DNA from: Natrinema salaciae
Lineage (GTDB): Archaea; Halobacteriota; Halobacteria; Halobacteriales; Natrialbaceae
DNA: 64,000 nt
Direction of reading: 5' to 3'
Assembly (NCBI RefSeq): GCF_900110865.1
Contig: NZ_FOFD01000001.1
Span: forward strand, 310,001 to 374,000
Part shown: positions 1 through 7,938 of the stretch, piece by piece
How the letters are laid out: each line of letters opens with the position of its first letter
How positions within the stretch are numbered: the first letter of the stretch is position 1
The notes under the pieces: generated by a model
What the model was told of the DNA's origin: nothing
Database searches by the model: none
The model's input: the letters and a program-made list of their open reading frames with translations, nothing else
Program-made: the position numbers and the translations under genes

Positions 1-690
1 ATCGTCGACACCGTCCTCGACGCCGTCTTCGGTATCGTCGATAGTGACGATCGCTTCGTCGACGACTGGCTCGCCGCTCGCCGTGAGGAACGGCACGTCG
101 TCCACGCCACCGCTCGTGACGAAGTCGTACGTCTGGTTGTCGTTCGTATCCCGATGCGGCATCGCGATCAGCGTCTCACCCTCCGCGGACGATTCGTTCC
201 CGTCCGCCTCGAGCGACTCGTTCGCAGCCGCTCCGATCGGCTCGTCGAGGGTGATTTCGACCTCATCGTACGTGCCTGCCTCGAGATACGTCGAGACGCC
301 GATGACGCTCCCGACGACGTTCCCCGTGAGGAGGCTACTGTCGTGAATCGCCACGAAGCCGGGGCTCGCGAGCGAAACGTTCTCGACGACGACCGTCTCG
401 CCCTCGGTCGTCTGGTCTTCGAACGTCACGTACGCGCCTTGCTGGCCGTCGGACTCGTTATCGGACGGCGTTAGCTCGCCGTCACTGAGTCCGGCAGCCG
501 CCTCGGCATGTTCCTGCATGTCGTCCGACTCGTTCGTCGTCTCGTTGTCCGTCTGGTCGTACTCGTCCTCGCTGACGTCGTTGCTCTGCTCGACGGTGTC
601 GCCGCCTGTTGCGGCTGTCACCATCGCCCCGCTCGAGCAAACGAGCATCAGCGCGGTAAGTACGACGAGTAACTGTTTGCGTGCGTTCAT
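1..690 (-). CDS. Secreted DUF7282-type protein, 3' end cut off by window
   Basis: The reading frame opens at ATG 690 and runs off the left edge. Residues 1-27 form a Sec-type signal peptide (basic start, hydrophobic core, AAT cleavage region). A very acidic, Asn/Glu/Asp-rich linker follows to about residue 80. Then comes a beta-rich stretch starting VTFEDQTTEGETVVVENV and continuing with SPGFVAIHDSSL, which is the hallmark of the haloarchaeal DUF7282 domain, often found in repeats on surface proteins. The function is unknown; export to the cell surface is inferred from the signal peptide. Whether a PGF-type sorting tail follows cannot be seen. The gene lies downstream of a co-directional wHTH gene with a 150-bp gap, so it may have its own promoter. 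Confidence 0.75.
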   Translation of the reverse strand, partial: MNARKQLLVVLTALMLVCSSGAMVTAATGGDTVEQSNDVSEDEYDQTDNETTNESDDMQEHAEAAAGLSDGELTPSDNESDGQQGAYVTFEDQTTEGETVVVENVSLASPGFVAIHDSSLLTGNVVGSVIGVSTYLEAGTYDEVEITLDEPIGAAANESLEADGNESSAEGETLIAMPHRDTNDNQTYDFVTSGGVDDVPFLTASGEPVVDEAIVTIDDTEDGVEDGVDD

Positions 691-840
691 GGTTGCCGTA
701 ATGGCATCCGTTTCGTCGTGGGTTCAGCGGATAAACTGGCAGAACCATTACGCCAAGAAACCGAATACTACGGCTCAGCGACGGGGATTCAGTGAGCGGT
801 TCGCCTTCGGAAAACAACGATTGCTGATAGGAACGTTCCG

Positions 841-1332
841 TCAGTCGTCGTTGGTCTGTTCGGGCGATTTCGACGCCGTCGGCTCGTGTCCCGGCAGACA
901 GACCAGGTTCTCCCGCCCGAGACGCAGTTTCGTGATCTGGCCGTCCTCCTCGAGGTCGGCGAGCAGTCGGCTGACCTTGGCTTTCGACCAGCTGACGGAG
1001 TCGACGATGTTCGACTGCTTCATTCGGCCCCCGTTCTCCCGGAGGAGCCGCTGGACTCGCTCCCGATCGGTCACGAACTCCTCCCGGTCCGTGTCCCCCT
1101 CGCTCCCGATCGAGTTCGGCTCATCGTACCGGTTGCGAGCGACGAGCACCCCGCCGAGCAGGGCGAGCGCGATCATACCGGCGAGGGCGGCGAGATGCGC
1201 GCTCCCCTCGAGTTGAAGGGGGCGGGCGGCCCCCGAGACGAACCCGGACCACGAACTCGCGGCGATTGCGGCCGCGTCACTGCTCGACACGCCGAGCGAC
1301 TCGAGTAGCGTGGAAGGCCGTCGGATGCTCAT
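841..1332 (-). CDS. Membrane-anchored winged-helix transcriptional regulator
   Basis: A 163-residue protein. Residues about 46-66 (LAALAGMIALALLGG region) form one clear membrane helix, preceded by a weakly hydrophobic alanine-rich N-terminus. After an acidic linker, residues 88-150 form a winged helix-turn-helix: the segment around RLLRENGGRMKQSNIVD and WSKAKVSRLLADLEEDG is the MarR/IclR-like DNA-binding fold seen in many haloarchaeal one-TM regulators (DUF7343-like). It probably senses an envelope signal and acts on DNA from the inner face of the membrane. The target is unknown; the downstream secreted DUF7282 gene is the nearest candidate (inference). Confidence 0.78.
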   Translation of the reverse strand: MSIRRPSTLLESLGVSSSDAAAIAASSWSGFVSGAARPLQLEGSAHLAALAGMIALALLGGVLVARNRYDEPNSIGSEGDTDREEFVTDRERVQRLLRENGGRMKQSNIVDSVSWSKAKVSRLLADLEEDGQITKLRLGRENLVCLPGHEPTASKSPEQTNDD

Positions 1333-1805
1333 AGCTGTGGAGCAGTCGTATTCGAGTGATTCATGTCCTGTACCGTCGTGACCGTTCTACAAATCGTTTT
1401 TTATAACTCATATGCTGTTAGTATATAACGAGTATCTCACGGGCTCCTCGAATTCACTCTCGTCGACCAGTTTCGGCTTCGAGACGGCCGCGAGCGGCCG
1501 ATACTGTCCGGCGGCGGGACCGTGACGGTGCGGCCGGAACTCGAGCGGGTGAAACACTCGTCAGTCATGGTATAGACCGACTTTGCTCGACGGACCGAAT
1601 AAACTCGACCGGACGTTCGAAACGGTTAGCGCGGATTCGCTCCGGATTCAGTCAGTAAAAGAATCTTGGAACGACTCTCCGTCGAACGGACACGAGACGG
1701 GCGGATACCGCGCTGGCCGGTTCCGTGGCGATCCCGAACCGGTACGGCGATTCGACGCGCCGCCGGCCCCGGTCTCGCGGGGTCGCAACGGACGGTTTCT
1801 TCGAC
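1333..1805. other. Intergenic region, no gene recognised
   Basis: About 470 bp between the wHTH start and the epimerase stop, both on the minus strand. Apart from the AT-rich promoter island near 1395-1435 I see no convincing coding frame, RNA or repeat. Confidence 0.5.
1397..1406 (-). promoter_or_regulatory. Putative TATA box for the wHTH gene
   Basis: On the minus strand this reads TTATAAAAAA, about 65 nt upstream of ATG 1332, inside a short AT-rich island in otherwise GC-rich DNA. A start site about 25 nt downstream would leave a leader of about 40 nt. This is based on sequence alone. Confidence 0.5.
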
Positions 1806-2795
1806 TCAGCTGTACGACTCGCTCTCCCGGCTCGGTTCCGGCGCGGCGTCGGCTTCCTCACCGGTCAGCGCCACCCGTCCGTCGCCGACGAGCGATCGAA
1901 TCCCCGACTCGAGGCCGACTCGCGCCTCGAACCCGAGGTCCCGCGCCGCCTTCGACGTGTCCGCGCCGCTGTGTCTGATGTCGCCGGCGCGGGGTTCGCA
2001 GTGGGCGATCGTCGACGACGAGTCGGTCGCGTCGCGGATCGTCTCGGCCAGTTCGCGGATCGACGTCCGCTGGCCCGTGCCGACGTTGTACGCCTCGCCG
2101 ACCGCGTCGGTCGTCGCCGCTCGCAGGTTCGCCCGGACGATATCGCTGACGTGGACGAAGTCGCGGCTCTGCTGTCCGTCACCCTCGATGGTGATCGGCT
2201 CGTTCGCCCGCGCCTGCTCGAGGAACGTCGAGATGACGCCGCTGTAGGGGCCCTGCTGGCGGGGCCCGTAGGCGTTGAAGTATCGCAACGCGACGGTCTC
2301 GAGCCCGTACAGCTCCTCGTAGAGCCGGGTGTACTGGTCCAGGGCGAGTTTCTGGACGCCGTACGGCGAGGCCGGATTCGTCGACGCCGTCTCCGGCACC
2401 GGCAACTCGTCGGGGTGGCCGTAGACCGCCGCGCTCGAGGCGACGACGACCCGGGCGTCCTCCTGGCGGGCCTGCTCGAGGACCAGCAGGCTCGCCTCGA
2501 GATTCGTCCGATTGCTTTGCCGGGGCTCGTCGACGCTCTGGGAGACGCTGACGAGCGCGGCGTGGTGGAAGATCACGTCGACGCCGCGGGCGGCTTTCTG
2601 GAGGGCGATCGGGTCGCCAACGTCGCCCTCGACGACGGTCACGTCGTCGGGGAGGTGCGCGCGGTCGCCGGTGGTGAAGTTATCGAGCACTCTGACCTCG
2701 TTTCGGGGGGCGAGGGCGTCGACGAGGTGGCTGCCGATGAAGCCCGCACCGCCGGTGACGAGGATCGTGCTGTCGCGGATCGCTGGCGTGTTCAT
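1806..2795 (-). CDS. NAD-dependent epimerase/dehydratase (UDP-glucose 4-epimerase type)
   Basis: A 329-residue extended SDR enzyme, normal length for the family. The Rossmann motif TGGAGFIG is at residues 14-21, catalytic Ser is in VVASSAAVYG (about 121), and the YxxxK pair is Tyr145/Lys149 in SPYGVQK. NDP-sugar binding is suggested by RYFNAYGPRQ. Such enzymes interconvert nucleotide sugars (for example UDP-Glc/UDP-Gal) for surface glycans and N-glycosylation. The substrate cannot be set from sequence, so galE is not assigned. ATG 2795 is the only start in front of the Rossmann fold. A TATA-like ACTATAAG near 2880 could serve as promoter. Confidence 0.88.
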   Translation of the reverse strand: MNTPAIRDSTILVTGGAGFIGSHLVDALAPRNEVRVLDNFTTGDRAHLPDDVTVVEGDVGDPIALQKAARGVDVIFHHAALVSVSQSVDEPRQSNRTNLEASLLVLEQARQEDARVVVASSAAVYGHPDELPVPETASTNPASPYGVQKLALDQYTRLYEELYGLETVALRYFNAYGPRQQGPYSGVISTFLEQARANEPITIEGDGQQSRDFVHVSDIVRANLRAATTDAVGEAYNVGTGQRTSIRELAETIRDATDSSSTIAHCEPRAGDIRHSGADTSKAARDLGFEARVGLESGIRSLVGDGRVALTGEEADAAPEPSRESESYS

Positions 2796-3035
2796 TGTCG
2801 GGCCGACCAGTCGCGCGCTGTTAAGTATCGCGCACGTACGCTCGAGCAGTGGCCGCTGAGACCGCGTAAAGCGCCGCTTATAGTCATGCCGTCACACTCG
2901 CGGACGGGCCTCGAGTCGCCGAAATAGCGCCCTCGTGTCTCGGGAATCGCGCCGACGGTCGCGACCGCGATCGAACTGTCGGTGAAAAATGCAGTACGGG
3001 AAACACGTTTGTGCGAGGCGCTCCACCGGTCGCGT

Positions 3036-3215
3036 ATGATACGGACGGCGCTGTCGCGGCTCCGCGAGTGGATCGCCGTCGACGACCCCGAGGAGCGCAT
3101 CGAGGGCTCGGGCGAGGCGATCGTCTCCCCCCAGCATCGACGGTCGGCGGAGGCGGAGCGCGAACTCGAGCGACTCGGCGACCCGCCCGACGGAACCGAC
3201 CGCCGAAACCGGTGA
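3036..3215 (+). CDS. Small hypothetical protein (59 aa)
   Basis: ATG 3036 opens a 59-residue charged protein: an amphipathic N-terminus (LSRLREWIAV) followed by acidic and arginine-rich segments with no Cys and no membrane helix. The composition is typical of small haloarchaeal cytosolic proteins. It is divergent from the epimerase. I do not recognise the family, and it could be a chance frame in GC-rich DNA. Confidence 0.4.
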   Translation: MIRTALSRLREWIAVDDPEERIEGSGEAIVSPQHRRSAEAERELERLGDPPDGTDRRNR

Positions 3216-3324
3216 CGCGCGGGTCATCTCGAACTGGTCGCCCGCGGCTCGGCGGTCGGTGCTCGCGTCCCCGCTGCCCGGTCGCTCCGCTCGAGTAGGC
3301 GCTCCTTTCGGCATATTAGCAGTA

Positions 3325-3332
3325 GATATAAG
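3325..3332 (+). promoter_or_regulatory. TATA box of candidate structured RNA
   Basis: GATATAAG lies in an AT-rich island (3311-3342). The spacing to position 3353, where the folded RNA begins, is about 25 nt, the usual archaeal TATA-to-start distance. No protein start lies at this distance, which argues for a non-coding transcript. Confidence 0.55.
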
Positions 3333-3352
3333 TCACAATAGGTCAACGAGTA

Positions 3353-3459
3353 GAACGGAAGCCGGTCTCCTCGGGGACGGTATCGAAACGTCCCGGGTGG
3401 GGCAAGCACCCGAGACTGGCTTCCAAACCCGGAAGGGTTCAGGAGCCATGCTTACGTTC
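3353..3459 (+). ncRNA. Candidate structured RNA with multi-branched fold
   Basis: Hand folding gives nested helices that chance would rarely produce. The ends GAACG (3353-3357) and CGTTC (3455-3459) pair. A 13-bp helix pairs 3357-3369 with 3412-3424 (one G-U); position 3357 is shared, so one of the two helices frays there. Inside it are two hairpins: 3374-3379 with 3389-3394 (6 bp) and 3395-3399 with 3407-3411 (5 bp), forming a three-way junction. A further hairpin, 3426-3430 with 3435-3439, is capped by GGAA, a GNRA tetraloop. A TATA box sits at the right distance upstream. It does not match my recollection of tRNA, 5S, RNase P, SRP, TPP or fluoride RNAs. It lies ahead of a zinc-ribbon gene and a dihydroorotase-like gene, so it may be an sRNA or a leader element. 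Confidence 0.55.
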
Positions 3460-3466
3460 AAACTAC

Positions 3467-3484
3467 CGGGATATAAACATCCCG
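3467..3484 (+). promoter_or_regulatory. Inverted repeat enclosing a TATA-like box
   Basis: CGGGAT and ATCCCG form perfect 6-bp arms around ATAAAC, so a TATA-like TATAAA straddles the arm and the loop. It could be the promoter of the zinc-ribbon gene at 3561 (start near 3500, leader about 60 nt), with the palindrome acting as an operator. It could instead be the 3' hairpin of the structured RNA just upstream. Confidence 0.4.
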
Positions 3485-3560
3485 CACGACAACGGAATCG
3501 CCCGACACGAGGAGCCTCGAGTCCGGTTTTCGAATTGCGAGGGATCGCGGAGGAGTCCGG

Positions 3561-3776
3561 ATGAGCGACGGCGACGAAGCGGGCGACGACACCAACAAGG
3601 CGGGCGACGACACCGACGAGGTGGCCGTCTTCGTCGAGCCGGCACCGGTCTCCGTCTGCCCGCGCTGTGGCGATCCGGTTTCCTTCGCCGTCGTCACCCC
3701 TCCGGAGAGCGGGACGCTCGAGCCGTGTGGCTGTGGGATGCCGCCCGACCTGCTCGAGCAGGTTCGCGGGGGCTGA
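3561..3776 (+). CDS. Small CPxCG-type zinc-finger protein (71 aa)
   Basis: The N-terminal 25 residues are acidic and low complexity (repeated GDDT). The C-terminal part has CPRCG followed about 25 residues later by CGCG, giving four cysteines able to bind one Zn2+. Haloarchaea encode many such very small zinc-finger proteins; most are of unknown role and some affect motility, biofilm or stress. An SD-like GGAG precedes ATG 3561. It is followed after 84 bp by the amidohydrolase gene, so co-transcription is possible. Confidence 0.7.
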   Translation: MSDGDEAGDDTNKAGDDTDEVAVFVEPAPVSVCPRCGDPVSFAVVTPPESGTLEPCGCGMPPDLLEQVRGG

Positions 3777-3860
3777 TCGGGGCTCGCTCGAGGGCGGCCC
3801 CGCTATCGGCGCGACCGGTTTCGGGAAGCTATATGCGCCGCCCGCCGCAACTCCACGCCA

Positions 3861-5225
3861 ATGACCGTCGACCTCGTGGTGCGCAACTGTACCGTCGTGA
3901 CGCCCGCCGGGCGGACGCCCGACGCGGGCGTCGCCGTCGAGGACGGTGAGATCGTCGCCGTCGGCCGGAGCGACCGCCTCCCCGACGCGGATCGCGTCCT
4001 CGACGCCGAGGGGAACGTTCTGGTCCCCGGAATCGTCGACTGCCACATCCACAACCGCGAACCCGGGCTCGAGTACAAGGAGGACTGGGAGTCCGCGACG
4101 CGGGCGGCGGCCGCCGGCGGCGTGACGACCGTCGTCGGAATGCCGAACACGGACCCGGTCATCGACCGGCCCGAGCACCTCGAGCTCAAGTTCGAGCGCG
4201 GCGAGGCGTCGGCCCACGTCGATTTCCAGAGCTACGCCGTCGTCACCTCGGAGAACCTCGAGTTGATCCCCGAGATCGCCGAGGTCGGCCCGCTCGGGTT
4301 CAAGATCTTCCTCGGCTCGACCGTCGGTGACGTGCCGCCGCCGAACGACGGCGAGATACTCGAGGCGATGGAGCGCATCCGCGAAACGGGCAAACGGCTC
4401 GGCTTCCACGAGGAGAACGGCGAGATCATCGACTACTACACGGAGCGGTTCAAAGCCGCGGGGCGAAACGAGCCGATCGACCACTCCCACTCCCGTCCCG
4501 TGATCGCCGAGCGGGAAGCCGTCGAGCGGATGATCACCTTCGCCGAGGAGACCGGCGCGAAGATCCACATGTTCCACGTCTCGTCGGGGTCGGCCGCCGA
4601 GGCCGTCGCCCGCGGGAAGTCCCGCGGCGTCGACGTCACCGCCGAGACGACGCCCCACTACCTCTGGTTCACCGAGGACGTCGTGCGCGAGAAGGGCAAC
4701 GTCGCCCGCGTCCAGCCGCCGATCCGGGACGCCGCGGAGCGCGACGCGCTCTGGGACGCGGTCGACGACGGCACGATCGACTGCATGGCGACCGACCACG
4801 CGCCCCACACCCCGGAGGAGAAAAAGGTCGACGACCCGTTCGGCAACACCTGGGACGCCATCTCGGGGTTCGTCGGCCTCGAGACCGAAGTGCCGGCGAT
4901 GCTCACCTTCGTCGATCGGGGTCGGTTCACGCTCGAGGAGTGGGTCCACCGACACTCGACGCGCCCGGCCCAGGTCTGGGGGATGTACCCGCAGAAGGGA
5001 TCGCTGCAGGTCGGTACCGACGCCGACTTCACGATCGTCGATCCGGATCGGGAGTGGACGCTCGAGGACCGGACGGACTTGCACTCGAAGAACTGCGTCA
5101 CGCCGTTCGAGGGCGAGTCCTTCACCGGCAAGGCGGTCGCGACGGTCGTCCGCGGCGCGGTCGTGGCCGAGGACGGCGCGGTCGTCGGCGAGTCGGGACA
5201 CGGAACGCGCGTGGACGTCGACTGA
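3861..5225 (+). CDS. Dihydroorotase/allantoinase-family cyclic amidohydrolase
   Basis: A 454-residue metal-dependent amidohydrolase. A binuclear metal centre is complete: His62 and His64 (HIH), Lys148 in GFKIFLG (the lysine that becomes carboxylated), His183, His239 (HMFHVSS) and Asp312 in MATDHAPHT. This family opens cyclic amides such as dihydroorotate, allantoin or hydantoins. The first motif reads HIHNREPG, whereas classical dihydroorotase has HVHLREPG. Dihydroorotase is the most likely call because REPG and the MPNT loop are kept, but a paralogue acting on another cyclic ureide is possible. pyrD lies 1.6 kb downstream on the opposite strand, which weakly supports a pyrimidine role. ATG 3861 is preceded by a short leader. 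Confidence 0.78.
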   Translation: MTVDLVVRNCTVVTPAGRTPDAGVAVEDGEIVAVGRSDRLPDADRVLDAEGNVLVPGIVDCHIHNREPGLEYKEDWESATRAAAAGGVTTVVGMPNTDPVIDRPEHLELKFERGEASAHVDFQSYAVVTSENLELIPEIAEVGPLGFKIFLGSTVGDVPPPNDGEILEAMERIRETGKRLGFHEENGEIIDYYTERFKAAGRNEPIDHSHSRPVIAEREAVERMITFAEETGAKIHMFHVSSGSAAEAVARGKSRGVDVTAETTPHYLWFTEDVVREKGNVARVQPPIRDAAERDALWDAVDDGTIDCMATDHAPHTPEEKKVDDPFGNTWDAISGFVGLETEVPAMLTFVDRGRFTLEEWVHRHSTRPAQVWGMYPQKGSLQVGTDADFTIVDPDREWTLEDRTDLHSKNCVTPFEGESFTGKAVATVVRGAVVAEDGAVVGESGHGTRVDVD

Positions 5226-5343
5226 GACGGCCACCGGCCGAGTGCGAGTCACCGCCGCGCTGATCGATGGCTCGAGGGGGCGGGCCGTCCTGCATAATGA
5301 TGCCGTTCCGTGATCGTTCTCAGTTCGTGAAAGTCGCGACGGG

Positions 5344-5350
5344 TTTATAT
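5344..5350 (+). promoter_or_regulatory. Putative TATA box for the 82-aa gene
   Basis: TTTATAT lies 41-47 nt upstream of ATG 5391 and would place the start of transcription about 15-20 nt before the gene. Confidence 0.5.
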
Positions 5351-5390
5351 TCGGCTGCCGTCCATCCGGCCCGGGTGAGGATCGCTCGCA

Positions 5391-5639
5391 ATGACCGAGA
5401 CAGATTCCACGGCGGACGAGAGCGAGGAACCGAACGAGCAGACGGGGACGGACAAGACCGAACGGTTACGGTCCGTGTTCCTCTCCGTCACCGACGGTGA
5501 GACGGAGCCGATGGTCGAATCCCAGCGAGAGGACTCCCAGACCCGGGAGATCCGCGAGGAGCGGACCGACGACGTCGTCGGCCCTGCGGAACACCACGGA
5601 CTCGGCGACGCGATCGACGATCCCGAACCCGCCGACTGA
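5391..5639 (+). CDS. Small acidic hypothetical protein (82 aa)
   Basis: A strongly acidic 82-residue protein with no cysteine and no membrane helix. A short ordered stretch (RLRSVFLSVTDGE) is flanked by disordered Glu/Asp/Thr-rich tails. A TATA box at a fitting distance and normal haloarchaeal codon use support it as a real gene. The family is not recognised and no function is proposed. Confidence 0.5.
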   Translation: MTETDSTADESEEPNEQTGTDKTERLRSVFLSVTDGETEPMVESQREDSQTREIREERTDDVVGPAEHHGLGDAIDDPEPAD

Positions 5640-5821
5640 ACGGTCACGGTGACCGATCGGGTCGTCGCCGCTTCCGGCGGCCGCTCTTCGATTGCGGGTC
5701 GTATTCGGTGGCCGCTCCGTTTCGCTTTGTTCTTGTGCTGCTCTATTTCACACGAACGTATATTATATATGCTCGAACTAGAAAAACCATAATTAATAGC
5801 ATATGGTACTTGGTTCGTACA

Positions 5822-6748
5822 ATGGTCGATCGACCTGCTTCCTCGGAGGGACGGACTAACCGCTCGCGACGAACCGTACTGAAGGCCGTCGGCGGAACTG
5901 GACTCGCGGCGGCGACCGTTCCCGGCTTCGGTGCCGCGTCGACCGGTGACGGGTTCCTCTGTTCGGTTTCCTTCCCGACGTTGTTCCGGAAGGACAACAC
6001 GCCGCTCGACCCCGAACAGGTCGGCGTCGTCAACGGGCAGTGGAACGCTGACGGGATCGTTATGCACCGGAACGAAACCCTCCGTGGCTGTGGCCTGTTC
6101 GGCGGGAACTGCGACTCCTACGAGGTCGATCTCCCCTTTGTTATCAGCTGGGCCACCGACGCGGACCCGGACGACATCGGCGACGTGTACGTCCGACTCA
6201 ACGTCGACACGCCCGCGACCTCCTACGAGAACACGAACTGGAGCTGGATCATCGAGAGCACCCAGACCACGGTCGAAAGCCAAAACGCCACCGGCACGCT
6301 CATGGCCGAGTATCACACCGAAACCGGCATGCCCGGAAACCTGTTCAGACCGACAGCTCTCGAACTCGAGGTCGACTTCAGCGACTCGAACATCCACGAC
6401 GGCGTCGAACGACACGAAGTCGAGTTCGCGACCCCGAACGAGGGGCTGCTCGAGGCCCAAAACCTGATCGGGACGACGGATACCATCTACGACAGCGGCG
6501 TCACGATCGCGAACCGCCTCGTCAACATCAACCTGAATACGCTGCGCAAGGCGGTCCGGCTCTGGGCGTACGCGCCGAACGCCGGCGGCGTGGACATGAT
6601 CGATCCGGACGGCCTCCCCGAAAACGCGGTCGTCTCGGGGATTTCGGCGTTCGAAGAGCCGATCGAGGAACAGCAGGAACGCGACGTCTGGGCGGGTGAA
6701 GACGCGGTTCCAACCCTCGCCGGCCCCACGGTCGTCCGTCGGTCCTGA
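5822..6748 (+). CDS. Tat-exported protein of unknown function (308 aa)
   Basis: ATG 5822 is chosen because it places a twin-arginine signal (NRSRRTVLKAVGG, then an Ala/Gly-rich core ending GAAS) at the N-terminus. An upstream in-frame start would add 38 residues translated from the promoter region. The mature part is beta-rich and acidic, with three Cys near residues 40-100 (GFLCS, RGCGLFGGNC) that may form disulfides outside the cell. No known catalytic motif is evident. An AT-rich tract (5755-5815) holds the promoter. It is convergent with pyrD. Confidence 0.65.
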   Translation: MVDRPASSEGRTNRSRRTVLKAVGGTGLAAATVPGFGAASTGDGFLCSVSFPTLFRKDNTPLDPEQVGVVNGQWNADGIVMHRNETLRGCGLFGGNCDSYEVDLPFVISWATDADPDDIGDVYVRLNVDTPATSYENTNWSWIIESTQTTVESQNATGTLMAEYHTETGMPGNLFRPTALELEVDFSDSNIHDGVERHEVEFATPNEGLLEAQNLIGTTDTIYDSGVTIANRLVNINLNTLRKAVRLWAYAPNAGGVDMIDPDGLPENAVVSGISAFEEPIEEQQERDVWAGEDAVPTLAGPTVVRRS

Positions 6749-6787
6749 GGCCGACCGGACCGACTCGGCCCGCCGTTCGTCGGTCGA

Positions 6788-7861
6788 TCACTCGTCGAGG
6801 TCCGCACCGACCGCCGCGTCGACCGACGAGAACCCGTCGCGCTCGAGCAGCGCCGCCAGCCCGCGATTGATCCGCTTGGCGGTCGAGGGACCTTCGTAGA
6901 CGAACCCGGTATACAGCTGGACGAGCGAGGCACCGGCCCTGATCTTTTCGTACGCACTCGCCGGGGAGTCGACGCCGCCGACGCCGATAATCGGCAGATC
7001 GCCGTCCGTGTACTCGGCGAGGGTGCGGATGACGGCCGTCGATCGACTCTCGAGCGGGTCGCCGCTGAGGCCGCCCCACTCGTCCCGTCGGGGCGACGCG
7101 AGCCCCTCGCGGCTCGTCGACGTGTTCGTCGCGACGATGCCGTCGAGATCGAACTCGGTGACGATGTCGACGAGGTCGAGGATCGATTCGTCGGGTGAGT
7201 CGGGGCCGATCTTCACCAGAATCGGGACGTCCCGATCGTTTTCGGCCTCGAGCGTCTCGAAGATCGCCCGGAGGTGCTCGGGCGAGCCCTCGTCGAACTC
7301 GTCGGGGGTGTTCGGACAGGAGACGTTCACGACGACGTAGTCGGCAAAGGGCGAGAGCCGGTCGAAGACGCGCCGGTAGTCCTCGACCGCCTCCCGTTCG
7401 GTCGAGGAGTTCATCTTGCCGACGTTGACGCCGAGGGGGATGGTGGGAGTCCCCTCGTCCTCGAGTCGCGATTTGACCCGCTCCATCCCCTGGCCGTTGA
7501 ACCCCATGCGGTTGATCATCGCGTCGTCCTCGCGAAGGCGAAAGAGCCTGGGGCGGTCGTTACCGTCCTGCGGATAGGGCGTGACGGTCCCGATTTCGAC
7601 GAAGCCAAAGCCCAGCGCCGCGAGCGCGTGGGTCACTTCGGCGTTCTTGTCGAAGCCGGCGGCGACGCCGACCGGGTTCGGAAACGTGGTGTCGAACAGG
7701 TCGACTTCGAGGGCGGGATCGTCGTACCGGTAGGCGTACGAGAGCGCCGTCCGCGTCGGCCACGTCGACTGGGCAGCCCGGAGCGTCAGCTTGCCGAGAT
7801 CGTGGGCCGTCTCGGCTGGGAGTTTGAACGCGAGGGGGCGGACCCGCGAGTACAGCGTCAT
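6788..7861 (-). CDS. pyrD: Dihydroorotate dehydrogenase, membrane-type (class 2) architecture
   Basis: A 357-residue FMN enzyme that oxidises dihydroorotate to orotate, the fourth step of de novo pyrimidine synthesis. The N-terminal helical extension (about residues 1-50) and the PNPVGVAAGFDKN, FVEIGTVTP and NRMGFNGQG blocks are those of quinone-linked class 2 enzymes. The base motif reads NVSCPNTP, with Cys182 where class 2 enzymes normally have Ser and class 1 enzymes have Cys. FMN phosphate binding is seen in GVGGVDSP. ATG 7861 is chosen over an upstream frame because homology starts there (MTLYSRVRPLAFKL). Confidence 0.92.
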   Translation of the reverse strand: MTLYSRVRPLAFKLPAETAHDLGKLTLRAAQSTWPTRTALSYAYRYDDPALEVDLFDTTFPNPVGVAAGFDKNAEVTHALAALGFGFVEIGTVTPYPQDGNDRPRLFRLREDDAMINRMGFNGQGMERVKSRLEDEGTPTIPLGVNVGKMNSSTEREAVEDYRRVFDRLSPFADYVVVNVSCPNTPDEFDEGSPEHLRAIFETLEAENDRDVPILVKIGPDSPDESILDLVDIVTEFDLDGIVATNTSTSREGLASPRRDEWGGLSGDPLESRSTAVIRTLAEYTDGDLPIIGVGGVDSPASAYEKIRAGASLVQLYTGFVYEGPSTAKRINRGLAALLERDGFSSVDAAVGADLDE

Positions 7862-7938
7862 TGTGATTATGACTACGTCGGGACGGCGGAAAGGTAAACG
7901 TCTCGAAGCCGACGAGAGCGGGCCGCTCTCGAGGCCGG

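Noticed and set aside
3353-3459. Assignment of the structured RNA to SRP RNA because of its GGAA tetraloop
   Set aside because: The 5' side lacks the conserved CAGG/UCAGG partner of SRP helix 8, and the molecule would be far too short for an archaeal SRP RNA.
3333-5252. A 639-codon open frame on the minus strand opposite the dihydroorotase-like gene
   Set aside because: Composition is Arg/Asp/Val/Gly-biased without any fold pattern, and the plus strand has a complete enzyme with all metal ligands. It is a GC-rich shadow frame.
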